Shown: positions 55,601 through 63,729, counted from the first letter of the stretch. The stretch: 64,000 bases of DNA from Alphaproteobacteria bacterium (GCA_009694045.1 SHVY01000005.1:1-64000), one strand, 5' to 3'. Notes: generated from the letters alone by a model not told the origin. Numbers and translations: made by a program.

Positions 55601-56067
55601 TCGGGGACCAGGCCGGCGAGATTGTCGAACGTAAGCCCGGCGGTCTGAACCTCGTCAATCAGCCGGGCGAGCTCGCTCGCCAGCCGCATCGCCTGATCGA
55701 GCCGGCCGACCCCGACGGCGCCCCCGGCCCGCAGCACCAGGCGGGCGAGGAGGAGGGTGCGGCGGAGCGGCCGGATGGCGGGCGGAATCTCGGCGTCGTC
55801 GGCGTCGAGGTCAGCACCGAGGGTGGCCAGTTCATCCTCGTCCACCTCGCCCAAGGGGCGCATGCGGGGAAGCAGCAGGGCGGCACCCCCGGACCGGCGC
55901 AGGAAGGCATCGCGCAGCGACCGGGCGGCGCGCCGGTTGGGCAGCAGGACGGTGATCGCGGCGAGGCGGAGCGGGTCCCCCCGGGTGCGTTCGAGCAGAC
56001 CCGCCGCCAGGGCATCGACGAAGGCGACGCCGGCCGGAATGGTCCAGATCCTCGGCGCCTCAGACAC
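49675..56067 (-). CDS. addBA: AddB-AddA in a single ORF: AddB-type nuclease/inactive helicase (about 53098-56067) joined in frame to the AddA helicase/nuclease (about 49675-53097)
   Basis: N-terminal part: AddB-like ITVLLPNRRAARSLRDAF and RecB-type nuclease motif TIIDYKTGRVPSQKDV. C-terminal part: AddA Walker A AASAGTGKTKVLTDRVLRLLL, ILVDEAQDTSPAQW, ITVHGAKGLQRPIVFLPD, nuclease VTIVDFKSERAP. No stop codon between; likely GTG start at 56067. Confidence 0.88.
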   Translation of the reverse strand: MSEAPRIWTIPAGVAFVDALAAGLLERTRGDPLRLAAITVLLPNRRAARSLRDAFLRRSGGAALLLPRMRPLGEVDEDELATLGADLDADDAEIPPAIRPLRRTLLLARLVLRAGGAVGVGRLDQAMRLASELARLIDEVQTAGLTFDNLAGLVPDAYAAHWRTTLRFLAIATDHWPRILAAEGRIDPADRRNRLLASLASRWRAAPPADPVIAAGSTGSIPATADLLAVIARMPTGEVVLPGLDQGADAATWDAIGDTHPQAGLKRLLDHLGLARADVRPWPVLFGVPSTELGTREALLGDALRPPETVAAWRDGRKVDPSATLNLLRVDCPSPQAEAGVIAARMRIVLDTPGLTAALVTRDRTLAERVSAELSRWGITVDDSAGRPLAVTPAGAFLRLTADLARTDAAPLAVLAAFKHPLAAGGLAPGAFRGRVRRLELTVLRGTRPGPGFSGLARAAPADLRGWLRDLAKAAAAFLRVTVRKRVKLADLVREHVRFAEWLAATDLEAGAERLWSQDSGVVAADLLAEAIEAADAAPNLAGADYATVLDILLSGAAVRPRYGAHPRLAIWGPLEARLQRADVMILGDLNEGSWPPEPTRDPWLSRPMRAAFGLPSRERRIGQAAHDFVQGAAAPEVMMTRAARVDGAPTVPARYLVRLETMLKARESRYRLDWEADSWLTSRANLDRPSRITPMPRPRPMPPLAARPRKLSVTQIEQWLRDPYAIYARWALGLARLEPLDPDPDAAECGTFVHQALDRFAKEFPDEMPKDAVAKLIAIGGEIARDALAHPVLRAFWWPRFERIAAWFVAEEAERRPGLRRSLTEVRGSLEMPAPAGGFTVTAKADRVDVARDGTVTIIDYKTGRVPSQKDVRSGTAPQLPLEAAIAMGGGFAALEPCRVSTIAYWSLRGADPAGAITAMATADGPGPEGAMAGLADLVAAFDDPAMPYLACPRPDLLPAFNDFDHLERREEWLRDGSVLPPFRPVARSVTRSASESRPEQRALSDPDTSAWVAASAGTGKTKVLTDRVLRLLLGGAAPEKVLCLTFTKAAAAEMATRIERQLAAWTTAPGGDLAAALHELTGVPADGATLDRARRLFAATIEAPGGLRIMTIHGFCQALLGRFPLEAGIAPGFDVMDERSAAEARIEARDAVLAAGADGPLADTVATVARYAGDVVFARLVDDILGDRARIQEALSHHGGLDRLQVAVRRELRVGPGESPDALIAAAVAAVDDTSLRAAAHALALAGESKTDRERGEAILSWLRLEPARRADTHADYVGIFITDDGGIRARLATKPVEQANPGTIATLQREAERCLDYLESRARVTTADATTALVRLSHALIDSYQRTKAARGLLDYEDLVIAAAALVTRSGQAPWVLFKLDGGLDHILVDEAQDTSPAQWRLIMALVDEFFAGEGAAPGARTLFVVGDEKQSIFSFQGANLDNLVRVRAELGGRARAAGVHWLERPLERSFRSTTSVLAAVDAVFAAAAARDGVAPPDQEIRHEVERVGQAGLVEIWPLVAASKGEPASPWSPARDYLEPDEPIGRLADHVATTIEAMIASQERLPSRDRPIRPSDVLVLVQRRDPFLAQVVRALQRRDVPVAGADRVRLAEPLAVRDLVALGRVLLLPEDDLTLAAVLKGPFLGLTEDALFLVAHGRAPGVTLWQALGRAAIPEAEAAYRYLNRLLQRVDYATPFGLYSEVLNGTAAAPATSGRSAILARLGPEAEDPIDEFLSLALHHEQRHIPSLESFLHWFEAGDAEVKRDPEHGREEVQVITVHGAKGLQRPIVFLPDTTYVPSVRVGGFAWAGRDGRLPLWSGRAALAAPLLRDARDAERKRELAEYRRLLYVALTRAEDRLYVGGWATGSRLTAGCWYGLVRDALEGKAEPFAFDRWDGTGLRLANEQSAPAEACPVPVTPQDVVGKDRSALGVNPQPEPPVPTPLAPSRPDVPEPPGRTPADAGLVARQRGRLLHRLLELLAGVPPARRPGLARRIVRREAPTLTAAASAKLARDVAAVLDDPELAHLFADGSRAEVPIVGQVGRHLVSGQVDRLVVSPDRVTIVDFKSERAPPARAADTPRAYLRQMASYRAVLRLVFPDHRVTCALLWTEGLRWMLLTDDLLDGHAP

Positions 56068-56782
56068 GCTCCCGCCCGATCCACACCTCGGCGAGGGCGA
56101 GGGAGGCGACGCCGCTGACCTGGCACCAGCCGCCATCGTGCACCAGCCCGAAGGCCCGCCCCGCCGCGAGCGCCCGCCGCCACGGCACCCAGAACGAGAA
56201 CGCTCCGGGCGGCGCCCCGGCGAACAGCCGCGGGTGGACGAGCTGCAGGCTCATGTAGGCGTATGGGGCGGCGGGTGCCGCGCCGCGCGGGGCGATCCGG
56301 CCGGCGGCGTCGAGAAAGAAATCGCCCGGCCCCTCGAACCCGACCGCCAGCTCGATCGGTTGCAGCAGAAGCAGCGCATCCATGCGGGCATCGTCCCACG
56401 CCTCGGCCAGGCGATGCAGCGCGGGCCGCGCCCCGTCGGTCCACGCCTGCTTGGCGCTGACGATGAAGAACGGGCCGGCCCCCAGGTGCGGCAGTGCGTT
56501 GGCGACGCCGCCGCCAGTGTCGAGCAGCTCGGTCTCGCGGCTGAGGATCACCCGCGGTGCCGTTCGGCCCGCGACCCGGGCGGCGATCTGGTCGGCGAGG
56601 TGGCAGACGTTGACGACCGCGAGCTCGACGCCCGCGCGGGCGAGGCCGTCGAGGGCATGGTCGAGCAGGGTGACGCCGCCGAGGGTGACCAGGGGCTTCG
56701 GCAGCCGCTCGGACACGGGGCGCAGGCGCTCGCCCTTGCCGGCGGCCAGCACCATGGCGCGGCGGGGAATGATCGCGGTCAC
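56060..56782 (-). CDS. murU: Nucleotidyltransferase (MurU-like)
   Basis: MVLAAGKGERLRPVSERLPKPLVTLGGVTLLDHALDGL; GTG start. Confidence 0.88.
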   Translation of the reverse strand: MTAIIPRRAMVLAAGKGERLRPVSERLPKPLVTLGGVTLLDHALDGLARAGVELAVVNVCHLADQIAARVAGRTAPRVILSRETELLDTGGGVANALPHLGAGPFFIVSAKQAWTDGARPALHRLAEAWDDARMDALLLLQPIELAVGFEGPGDFFLDAAGRIAPRGAAPAAPYAYMSLQLVHPRLFAGAPPGAFSFWVPWRRALAAGRAFGLVHDGGWCQVSGVASLALAEVWIGRERV

Positions 56783-57777
56783 GGGCGCCGCCGCCAGGCG
56801 GGCGGGACGTGGGCGTCGAACCAGGCGCGCACGGGGGCCAGCGCGGGGTGCCGCAGGTCTTCGGCCAGATGGTTCCAGACGCGGGGGATCAGGTCCAGGT
56901 AGGCGGGCTTGCCGTCGCGGCGGAACAGGCGGGCGAAGATGCCGACGATCTTGCTGTTGCGCTGGGCGCCGAGCACGGCATAGGCGGCGCGGAACGCGGC
57001 CTGATCGCCGCCGCCCATGGCCGCGAGGTAGCGGTCGAGCGCCATCGCCACGGTCGCGGGGCTCACGTCCCGACGCGCATCCTCGAGCAGCGACACCAGG
57101 TCGTACGCCGAAGGTCCGATCAGCGCGTCCTGGAAATCGAGCAGCCCACAGCGTTTGATGCCGGCGCGTTCCGGCAGCCACAGGAGGTTGTCGGCATGGA
57201 AGTCGCGCAGCACGACGCGCCCGGGCACCCTCTCGACCAGGGGCAGGACCTCGCGCAAGGCCGCGTGCCACGCATTCTTCGTCGGCGCGGGCGTGGGCGC
57301 GCCGGCGACTTCGGGCAGGAACCAATCGAGGAGGAGGTCGGCCTCGGCGAGGTATCGGGCGGTATCGTAGGGCGGAACGTCGAGGGGCCGGGGATCGCCA
57401 TGCAAGGCGATCAGCACGTCGATCGCGGTCCGGTACAGAGCGGCCTCGTCGGCCTTGCCCGGCAGAATCCGGGTGAAGAGATCGTCCCCGAGATCCTCGA
57501 GCAGGACGAAGCCCGCGTCCGGGTCCACCGCCAGGATTTCCGGCGCGCTGAAGCCGCCGGCGAGCAGGTGCCGGCAGACCTTGACGAAGGGCCGCACGTC
57601 CTCGTGATCGGGTGGGGCATCCATCAGGACCGCCCGCCGCCCGTTCAGGGACAGGCGGTGATAGCGGCGGAACGATGCGTCGCCGGCCAGCGGTTGGCGG
57701 ATCGCCGATCCCCAGCCGATGGGCGCGAGAAAGCGGGCGATGGGCGCGGTCCGGTCAGGCATGGGCGTATCAGACAT
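56779..57777 (-). CDS. amgK: Aminoglycoside phosphotransferase-fold kinase (AmgK-like)
   Basis: GDASFRRYHRL; VVLRDFHADNLLWLP; GLLDFQDALIGPSAYDLVSLLEDARRDV; adjacent to a murU-like gene. Confidence 0.88.
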   Translation of the reverse strand: MSDTPMPDRTAPIARFLAPIGWGSAIRQPLAGDASFRRYHRLSLNGRRAVLMDAPPDHEDVRPFVKVCRHLLAGGFSAPEILAVDPDAGFVLLEDLGDDLFTRILPGKADEAALYRTAIDVLIALHGDPRPLDVPPYDTARYLAEADLLLDWFLPEVAGAPTPAPTKNAWHAALREVLPLVERVPGRVVLRDFHADNLLWLPERAGIKRCGLLDFQDALIGPSAYDLVSLLEDARRDVSPATVAMALDRYLAAMGGGDQAAFRAAYAVLGAQRNSKIVGIFARLFRRDGKPAYLDLIPRVWNHLAEDLRHPALAPVRAWFDAHVPPAWRRRP

Positions 57778-58234
57778 GGGCGGCGAGCCACGACAGCGTC
57801 GCGGCCCAGGCGCCGCAGCCGACAAGGACCGCTTCGCGAGCGCTCGCCGTGGGGCCGGGGGCGAGGCGAACCTCCAGCCGATCCGTCGGCCAAGGGTCGG
57901 GGAAGCGATCGGCCCATTCGACGAGGACTACGGCCTGGGCCAGCGCCTCGTCGAGCCCCAACTCGACCACATCGGCTGCCCGCTCGACCCGGTAAAGATC
58001 CATGTGCCAGACCGCGAGCGCCGGGGTCTCGTAAATCTGCACCAGCGTGAAGGTGGGCGACGGTACCTCGCCCACGACGCCCAGGGCATGCAGGAACCCC
58101 CGGGCGAATTCGGTCTTGCCGGCGCCGAGCGGCCCGATCAGCAGGATCGCATCGCCGCGCACGCAGGTGCCGGCGACGCGGGCCGCGAGGGCGTGGGTCG
58201 CGGCCACGTCGGCGAGCGCGAGGCGCAGTTCCAT
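57770..58234 (-). CDS. tsaE: tRNA threonylcarbamoyladenosine biosynthesis ATPase
   Basis: GPLGAGKTEFARGFLHALG; VPSPTFTLVQIYE; HMDLYRVE. Confidence 0.95.
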   Translation of the reverse strand: MELRLALADVAATHALAARVAGTCVRGDAILLIGPLGAGKTEFARGFLHALGVVGEVPSPTFTLVQIYETPALAVWHMDLYRVERAADVVELGLDEALAQAVVLVEWADRFPDPWPTDRLEVRLAPGPTASAREAVLVGCGAWAATLSWLAAHV

Positions 58235-58704
58235 GGGACCTTAGTAGAGCGGAACGCGACCGATTTGAACCGGGTAGATTGGCGGGACGCTCGTCGCCCC
58301 GCACGCATCATACGGCGATTCCGCCCCTGAGTCGGAATTTGGACCCCACGACGCGCGTGCGCCGTGCGCCGGGTGCCCGCATCAAGTCCCTCACAAGAAG
58401 ACGGCCCATGACAACCTAAGGTCGATGTCGCCCCCGACCAGCTCGAAGCCCTCGTCGCGAAAATCTGAGGCGCGCACGGGTGGCGGTAAACTGGTGAATG
58501 ATCGCCGGCGATGGTACGGTGACCATCCTGCAACGAGCGCTGGCGCAAGCCTCGATCCGTCGCACCGGGCAGGAGTTCATGGCGATCTTAGGTGCGAATC
58601 GCGGCTGAGATGCGGGCCATCAATGTTCCCAAACTGCGTGCCGATGTTCGATCGAAGCGCCATGATTAGTACCGTTCGGGGCGTCGGGGCATGGCCGGGG
58701 CCGG

Positions 58705-59092
58705 GTTCTGCTGTTGGGCCTCGACGGCTACGATCCGGTGGTTGGCGCGGCCCTGATGGCCGAGGGCGGCTGCCGGCGCTGCGCGATCTGAGCGCGCGCA
58801 GCGCCCGCTATGCGCTCGATCATGGCTCCGCCAAGCTGACGGGACTGGCGTGGGAGCACGTCGCCACGGGATTGGACCCAGACGATGCAGGGCGGTGGGC
58901 GGCCGTCTCGTTCGATCCGCAAACCTACGCCGTCTGGCAGCAGCCGACCGGGCTGGCCCCGTTCCCGGCGAGCCTTTCGGCCCGGACCGTTGTCGTCGAT
59001 GCGCCGTACTTCGATCTCAATCGGGTTCCGAACGCGCAGGGGATCGTCGCCTGGGGAACCCACGACCCGGGGGTCGTGTTCGCGTCGCGGCC
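58705..59092 (+). pseudogene. Decayed N-terminal fragment resembling alkaline phosphatase superfamily (type I phosphodiesterase/nucleotide pyrophosphatase)
   Basis: LLLGLDGYDPVVGAALMAEG, then a frame change near 58764, then RLPALRDLSARSARYALDHGSAKLTGLAWEHVATGLDPDDAGRWAAVSFDPQTYAVW...AWGTHDPGVVF. Confidence 0.6.
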
Positions 59093-59983
59093 GGCGACGC
59101 TGGCGCGGGCGGCTCGATCGCGGCAGCGGGGGACATCAATGGCGACGGTTACGATGATATTCTCGTCGGCGCGCGCGGCGTCGCCACCGGCGGCGCTTTT
59201 ACCGGCGCGGCCTACGTGGTCTTCGGCAAGGCGGCGGGGTTCGGCACGGTCGATCTGGATGCCGTCGCCGCCGGCACCGGCGGGTTCCTGATCCAGGCCG
59301 AGGACGGCGGGGACAGCGCCGGCGCGGTCGCGGTGGCCGGCGACATCGACGGCGACGGCTTCGACGACCTCGTGGTCGGATCCGCCGCCGACGAGGCGGG
59401 CGGCGTCAACGCCGGTTCGGGCCACGTGATCTTCGGCCGGGATTTCGCCGGCATCGTCAACCGCCAGGGCACCTCCGGCGGCGAAAGCCTGACCGGGACC
59501 GCGGGCAACGACATCATCGTCGGCGGACAAGGCGACGACGTGCTGAGCGGCGGGGCGGGCAACGACGTGCTGATCGGCGGCGGCGGCAACGACGTTCTTG
59601 TCCATGCCGCGAACGACGGGCTGCGGGTGGACGGCGGCGCCGGGGACGATACGCTCAGCCTGACCGGGTCCGGGGTCACGCTCGACCTCACGACGATCAA
59701 CGATACCGAGCACTACGCGCTCTACACCGGCATCGAGGCGATCGATCTCGCCGGCGCCGGCGACAACGGCTTGAGCCTCGAAATGCTGGATCTTCTGCAC
59801 CTGTCGGACGGCACCAACACCCTGCGCGTGGACGGCGGCGATGGCGATGCGGTGGCCACGACGGACACGGGCTGGGGCGTGGGCACGGCGGACGCCGATA
59901 TCGTCGGCTACACCACGTACAGCAACGGCCAAGCCACGCTGATCGTGGACTCCGACATCACCCGGACCGGCATCCTCGCCTAG
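59093..59983 (+). pseudogene. C-terminal part of an FG-GAP / RTX repeat protein lacking a credible start
   Basis: FG-GAP repeats AAGDINGDGYDDILVGA and VAGDIDGDGFDDLVVGSA; RTX nonapeptides GTAGNDIIVGGQGDDVLSGGAGNDVLIGGGGNDVL. Confidence 0.75.
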
Positions 59984-60052
59984 TGTCGTGGTTTCGAAGT
60001 TCGCCCTATCATGCGGCAACCCTCGGAGCGAATTTCAGAATCGGGACACTAG
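59980..60052. repeat. Palindromic element with CTAGTGTC...GACACTAG ends between two convergent ORFs
   Basis: ctagtgtcgtggtttcgaagttcgc and gcgaatttcagaatcgggacactag are imperfect inverted repeats; termini perfect over 8 bp. Confidence 0.75.
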
Positions 60053-61248
60053 GCGAACCGGGCGAGCGAGAACGGGGCGATGAGGGCGGACGGGCCGGTG
60101 GTGGCGAGGCGCGCGACCTCCTCGCCCACGGCGGGGCCGAGCTTGAAGCCGTGGCCGCTGGAGCCGGCGGCGAAGGCGATACCCTCCACCCCGGGAACGC
60201 GGTCGATGATAGGCAGGTCATCCGGGCTCATGTCGTACATACAGGCGTAGCCGGGGCGGATGCCCAAGTCGGCGACGGCCGGCACCCGGGGCGCCATCTG
60301 CTCGACGATCCAGACGGACTCCGCGGTGGACACGCCGGCGTCGTAGTCGCCGACGACCGCCACGCGCTTCGGCTTCTCGGCCGCGTCCGGGTTGCGGATA
60401 CCGGTACCACCGCCGGCCCAGGTGCCGATCAGGATCGTGTTGGCGCCTTCCGGGCGGGCGTAGTGGCTGCGGATGTCGTCGACCCAGGAGAACGGCAGGA
60501 CCGTGGTCGCGACCCCGGGCGCATTCAACACCGCCATGGCGTGGCGCTCGACGTGCAGCGGCAGATCGATGCCCAAGGGTCGCAGCAGCGACTTGGTCCA
60601 GGGCCCCGCCGCCACCACGGCCCGATCGGCCGCGACCTTGGTCCCGTCCGACAGCTCGACCCCCGTGAACCGGCCGCCGGCGATGGCGAACCGCGTGACG
60701 GTTCGATTGCCGAGGTAGACGGCACCGCGATCGCGCGCGCCCTTGGTGAGCGCGTTGGCGGCGTCGTACGGATCGGCGTAGCCCTGCTCGTCCTCCCAGG
60801 CGGCGAGCACGATCCCTGCGAGGTCGAACCCGGGGGCCATGCGGGCGATGTCCACCGGCGCGAGGGCGGCGATGCCGCCGCCTTCCTCGTCACGGATGCG
60901 GGCGATCGCGCGTGCGAACTCGTCCGCGTTGTTCTCCCCCGCGGCCCACAGGACACCGTTGGAGTGAAACACCACCGGGCCGCCGCAGGAGCGCGGAATG
61001 TCCTTCAGGATCTGGATGCCGCGCCGGGCGAGGCGGGAGAGTTCCGGCACGGTGTAGAAGTAGTGGCAGACCGCCGACGATTTGCCGGTCGGCCCCGACG
61101 CCGGGTGTTCGCGTTCGACCAGGACGGTCTTGACGCCTTGGGACGCGAGGTGGAACGCGGCGCTCGATCCGGCGATCCCGGCGCCGATCACGACGACATC
61201 GCACCCCACCGTCTCGGCCATCGCCTCGCCTCCCTTCCCCTGCGCCAT
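60049..61248 (-). CDS. FAD-dependent amine/amino-acid oxidoreductase (DAO family)
   Basis: CDVVVIGAGIAGSSAAFHLASQGVKTVLVERE; C-terminal GSSGHGFKLGPAVGE. Confidence 0.9.
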   Translation of the reverse strand: MAQGKGGEAMAETVGCDVVVIGAGIAGSSAAFHLASQGVKTVLVEREHPASGPTGKSSAVCHYFYTVPELSRLARRGIQILKDIPRSCGGPVVFHSNGVLWAAGENNADEFARAIARIRDEEGGGIAALAPVDIARMAPGFDLAGIVLAAWEDEQGYADPYDAANALTKGARDRGAVYLGNRTVTRFAIAGGRFTGVELSDGTKVAADRAVVAAGPWTKSLLRPLGIDLPLHVERHAMAVLNAPGVATTVLPFSWVDDIRSHYARPEGANTILIGTWAGGGTGIRNPDAAEKPKRVAVVGDYDAGVSTAESVWIVEQMAPRVPAVADLGIRPGYACMYDMSPDDLPIIDRVPGVEGIAFAAGSSGHGFKLGPAVGEEVARLATTGPSALIAPFSLARFA

Positions 61249-61334
61249 TGCGGACGGATCGGACCATCCGTTATTGTCCCCCGTAACAGTATACGAACCG
61301 CGCGATACGCGGAAGCCGCCAGGGGAGGGCGCCG

Positions 61335-62120
61335 ATGGACATGAAACTCGATGGCAAGCGGGCGTTGGTGACCGGCGCCGCCAGCGGCATCGGCCAGGCG
61401 GTGGCGCAAGGCTTGGCGGCGGAAGGGGCCGTCGTGGCCGTGCACGCCCGCAGCGAAGCCCGCGCGGCCGAGACCGTTGACGCCATCAAGGCGGCCGGCG
61501 GCAAGGCCTTCGCGGTCGGCGCGGACCTGCAGAAACCGGGCGAGATCCCTGGCATGTGCGCGCGGGCGATCGACAAGCTGGGCGGCATCGACATCGTCGT
61601 GAACAACGCCGGTGTCGCCGATCTGGCCAGCGTCATCGACATGGACGAGGCGCTGTGGGACCGGGTGATGAACGTGAACCTGAAGGCGCCGTTCCTGGTC
61701 ACCAAGCACACCGCGCCCACCATGATCAAGCAGGCCCGGGGCGGCTCGATCCTGTACACGTCATCGACCAACGGCAAGTCGGCCGACGCCGATTGGTCGG
61801 CCTACAACACGTCCAAGCACGGGGTCATCGGCTTCATGAAGTGCATGGCCGCCGAGCTCGGCCGGCACAGCATCCGGGTGAACGCGGTGTGCCCCGGTTG
61901 GGTCGCCACCAAGATGGCCGACGAGATACACGTGAAGCTGGCGAGCGATGCGAGCCTGCCGTTCGAGGCCGTGTACGACGAGAGCATGCGGGCCAACATG
62001 CTGCGGTCGATCATTCCGACCAAGGACGAGGCCGACATGTACGTCTTTCTGGCGAGCGAGCACGGCCGCAGCATCACCGGCCAGTCGATCAATGTGTGCG
62101 CGGGCCTATGCTACTGGTAG
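61335..62120 (+). CDS. SDR-family oxidoreductase
   Basis: ALVTGAASGIGQAVAQGL; VNNAGVADL; YNTSKHGVIGFMK. Confidence 0.93.
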   Translation: MDMKLDGKRALVTGAASGIGQAVAQGLAAEGAVVAVHARSEARAAETVDAIKAAGGKAFAVGADLQKPGEIPGMCARAIDKLGGIDIVVNNAGVADLASVIDMDEALWDRVMNVNLKAPFLVTKHTAPTMIKQARGGSILYTSSTNGKSADADWSAYNTSKHGVIGFMKCMAAELGRHSIRVNAVCPGWVATKMADEIHVKLASDASLPFEAVYDESMRANMLRSIIPTKDEADMYVFLASEHGRSITGQSINVCAGLCYW

Positions 62121-62140
62121 ATCGGACAAGGGAGGGGACG

Positions 62141-63514
62141 ATGGGACGGTTCAAGATCGTGCGGACACTGGCGATCGCGGCGTTGATCGCCCTGGCCGCG
62201 AGCGCGAACGCCGCGGCGTGGACCCTGAAGGAGGCCGCGGCACCCTATGCCGGGCAGTCCATCCGGGTCATCTGTGACGGGTACTCGCCCTGCCTTGCCT
62301 ATCAGGAACTGGCCAAGGAGTTCGAGGCGGAGACCGGAATCAAGGTCTCGGTCGAGGTCGCCGACCTGTTGCAGGTACAGCAGCAGATTCTGACCGACGC
62401 CCTGACCGGGACCCAGATCTACGACGCGGTGCAGATCATCTCCTGGTCGGTCGGCGTATGGGCGGCGCAAGGGTTCGCCACGCCCATCGCCAAGTTCATG
62501 GACGATCCCGCGCTGCGCGATCCGGGCTTCTCGGCGGACGACTTCGTGCCGGAATCGCGCATGGTCACGGCGGAGTACGAGGGCACGATGATCGGCCTGC
62601 CGTACCACTACCTGCCGCCCTACGCCATCTATCGCAAGGACATCGCCGGCGACCCGGCCGAGCGCGACGCCTTCAAGGCGAAGTACGGCTACGACCTGCC
62701 GATGACCGGCGAGAAGTACGCGACCGTGGACACCTGGGAGCAGTGGCGCGACATCGCCGAATTCTTCACCCGCCCGGCCGGCGCCAGCGTAGCGGGCGTC
62801 GCCCGCGAGCAACCGCTGTACGGCACCACGGCGGCGTTCAAGCGGCATCTGACGGTGTTGTACGACTACGAGCGCATCCTGTACGCCATGGGCGGCGAGA
62901 TCCTGGGCGCCGACGGCAGCGTGAAGCTCGGCTCGCCCGAGGCGCTTCAGGCCCTGCAATACATGCTGGACTGGCGCCAATTCTCGCCGCCGTCGTACCA
63001 GGAGTACACCTGGGACCAGCAGTATACGGATTTCTGCGCGGGTAACCTGTTCTCCACGTTCTCCTGGGGCGACACCACGCCGTTCCTGGAGATCGCCGCC
63101 GATTGCCCCGCCTCGGCCGGCAACATCGGCTACTTCGCCCACCCGGGCACGCACAAGACGATCGCGGAAGGTCAAGGCTGGGCGATCCCCAGCAAGGCGC
63201 CGAACCCGGAGGCCGGCTATCTGTTCATCCAGTGGCTCAGTTCCCGGGACGTCCAGGCCCGGTGCCAGCCCATGGGCTGCGTCACCCCGCGCATCGACGT
63301 GCTGCGCATGACCGAGTGGAACGACTACGGCAACCTGGTCATGCACCGGCAGATCATGGACAACGGCTGGCTGTACGTGCGGCCCCACCCGCCGTCGCTG
63401 CTCGCCATCCAGGAGATCATGATGGAGGAGCTGAGCGCGGCCGGGGCCGACCAGCAGGACGCGCAGACCACCATCGACAACATGGTGCGCCGCATCGCGG
63501 AGGCGATGCAGTAG
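62141..63514 (+). CDS. Extracellular solute-binding protein of a carbohydrate-type ABC transporter
   Basis: Signal peptide; ELAKEFEAETGIKVSVEVADLLQVQQQILTDALTGTQIYD; AEGQGWAIPSKAPNPEAGYLFIQWL. Confidence 0.9.
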   Translation: MGRFKIVRTLAIAALIALAASANAAAWTLKEAAAPYAGQSIRVICDGYSPCLAYQELAKEFEAETGIKVSVEVADLLQVQQQILTDALTGTQIYDAVQIISWSVGVWAAQGFATPIAKFMDDPALRDPGFSADDFVPESRMVTAEYEGTMIGLPYHYLPPYAIYRKDIAGDPAERDAFKAKYGYDLPMTGEKYATVDTWEQWRDIAEFFTRPAGASVAGVAREQPLYGTTAAFKRHLTVLYDYERILYAMGGEILGADGSVKLGSPEALQALQYMLDWRQFSPPSYQEYTWDQQYTDFCAGNLFSTFSWGDTTPFLEIAADCPASAGNIGYFAHPGTHKTIAEGQGWAIPSKAPNPEAGYLFIQWLSSRDVQARCQPMGCVTPRIDVLRMTEWNDYGNLVMHRQIMDNGWLYVRPHPPSLLAIQEIMMEELSAAGADQQDAQTTIDNMVRRIAEAMQ

Positions 63515-63534
63515 GAACGACGCCGCGGTCGGGG

Positions 63535-63729
63535 ATGATCGACCGCGACAACCTGATGGCGGTGGCGTGGGGCGTGCTCTATGGCACGTCCCTGGTCCTG
63601 TGCATCGGCGCCGGCGACGCGTTCGGCATCGCGCCGACGGTCACGGTGCCTCTGGTGGTGGTCGTGCTGCCCTTCGTGGTGGGTCTCGCGCTGCGCGGAA
63701 TCGAACGGGCGGTGGACCGCCGTGGTTGA
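63535..63729 (+). CDS. Small membrane protein, 64 aa
   Basis: Two hydrophobic stretches (VAWGVLYGTSLVLCIGAG, TVPLVVVVLPFVVGLAL). Confidence 0.6.
   Translation: MIDRDNLMAVAWGVLYGTSLVLCIGAGDAFGIAPTVTVPLVVVVLPFVVGLALRGIERAVDRRG

Noticed and set aside
53803-56118. 771-aa plus-strand ORF opposite addB (and 49684-51465 opposite addA)
   Set aside because: Antisense shadows of the add ORF with compositionally biased translation.
58425-59291. 288-aa ORF as an intact gene
   Set aside because: It stitches together debris, a frameshifted phosphatase fragment and an out-of-frame reading of the FG-GAP region; treated as pseudogene material.
58850-59983. 377-aa ORF as an intact RTX protein
   Set aside because: Its first about 80 residues are an out-of-frame reading of the phosphatase-like fragment; only the part from about 59093 is FG-GAP/RTX.
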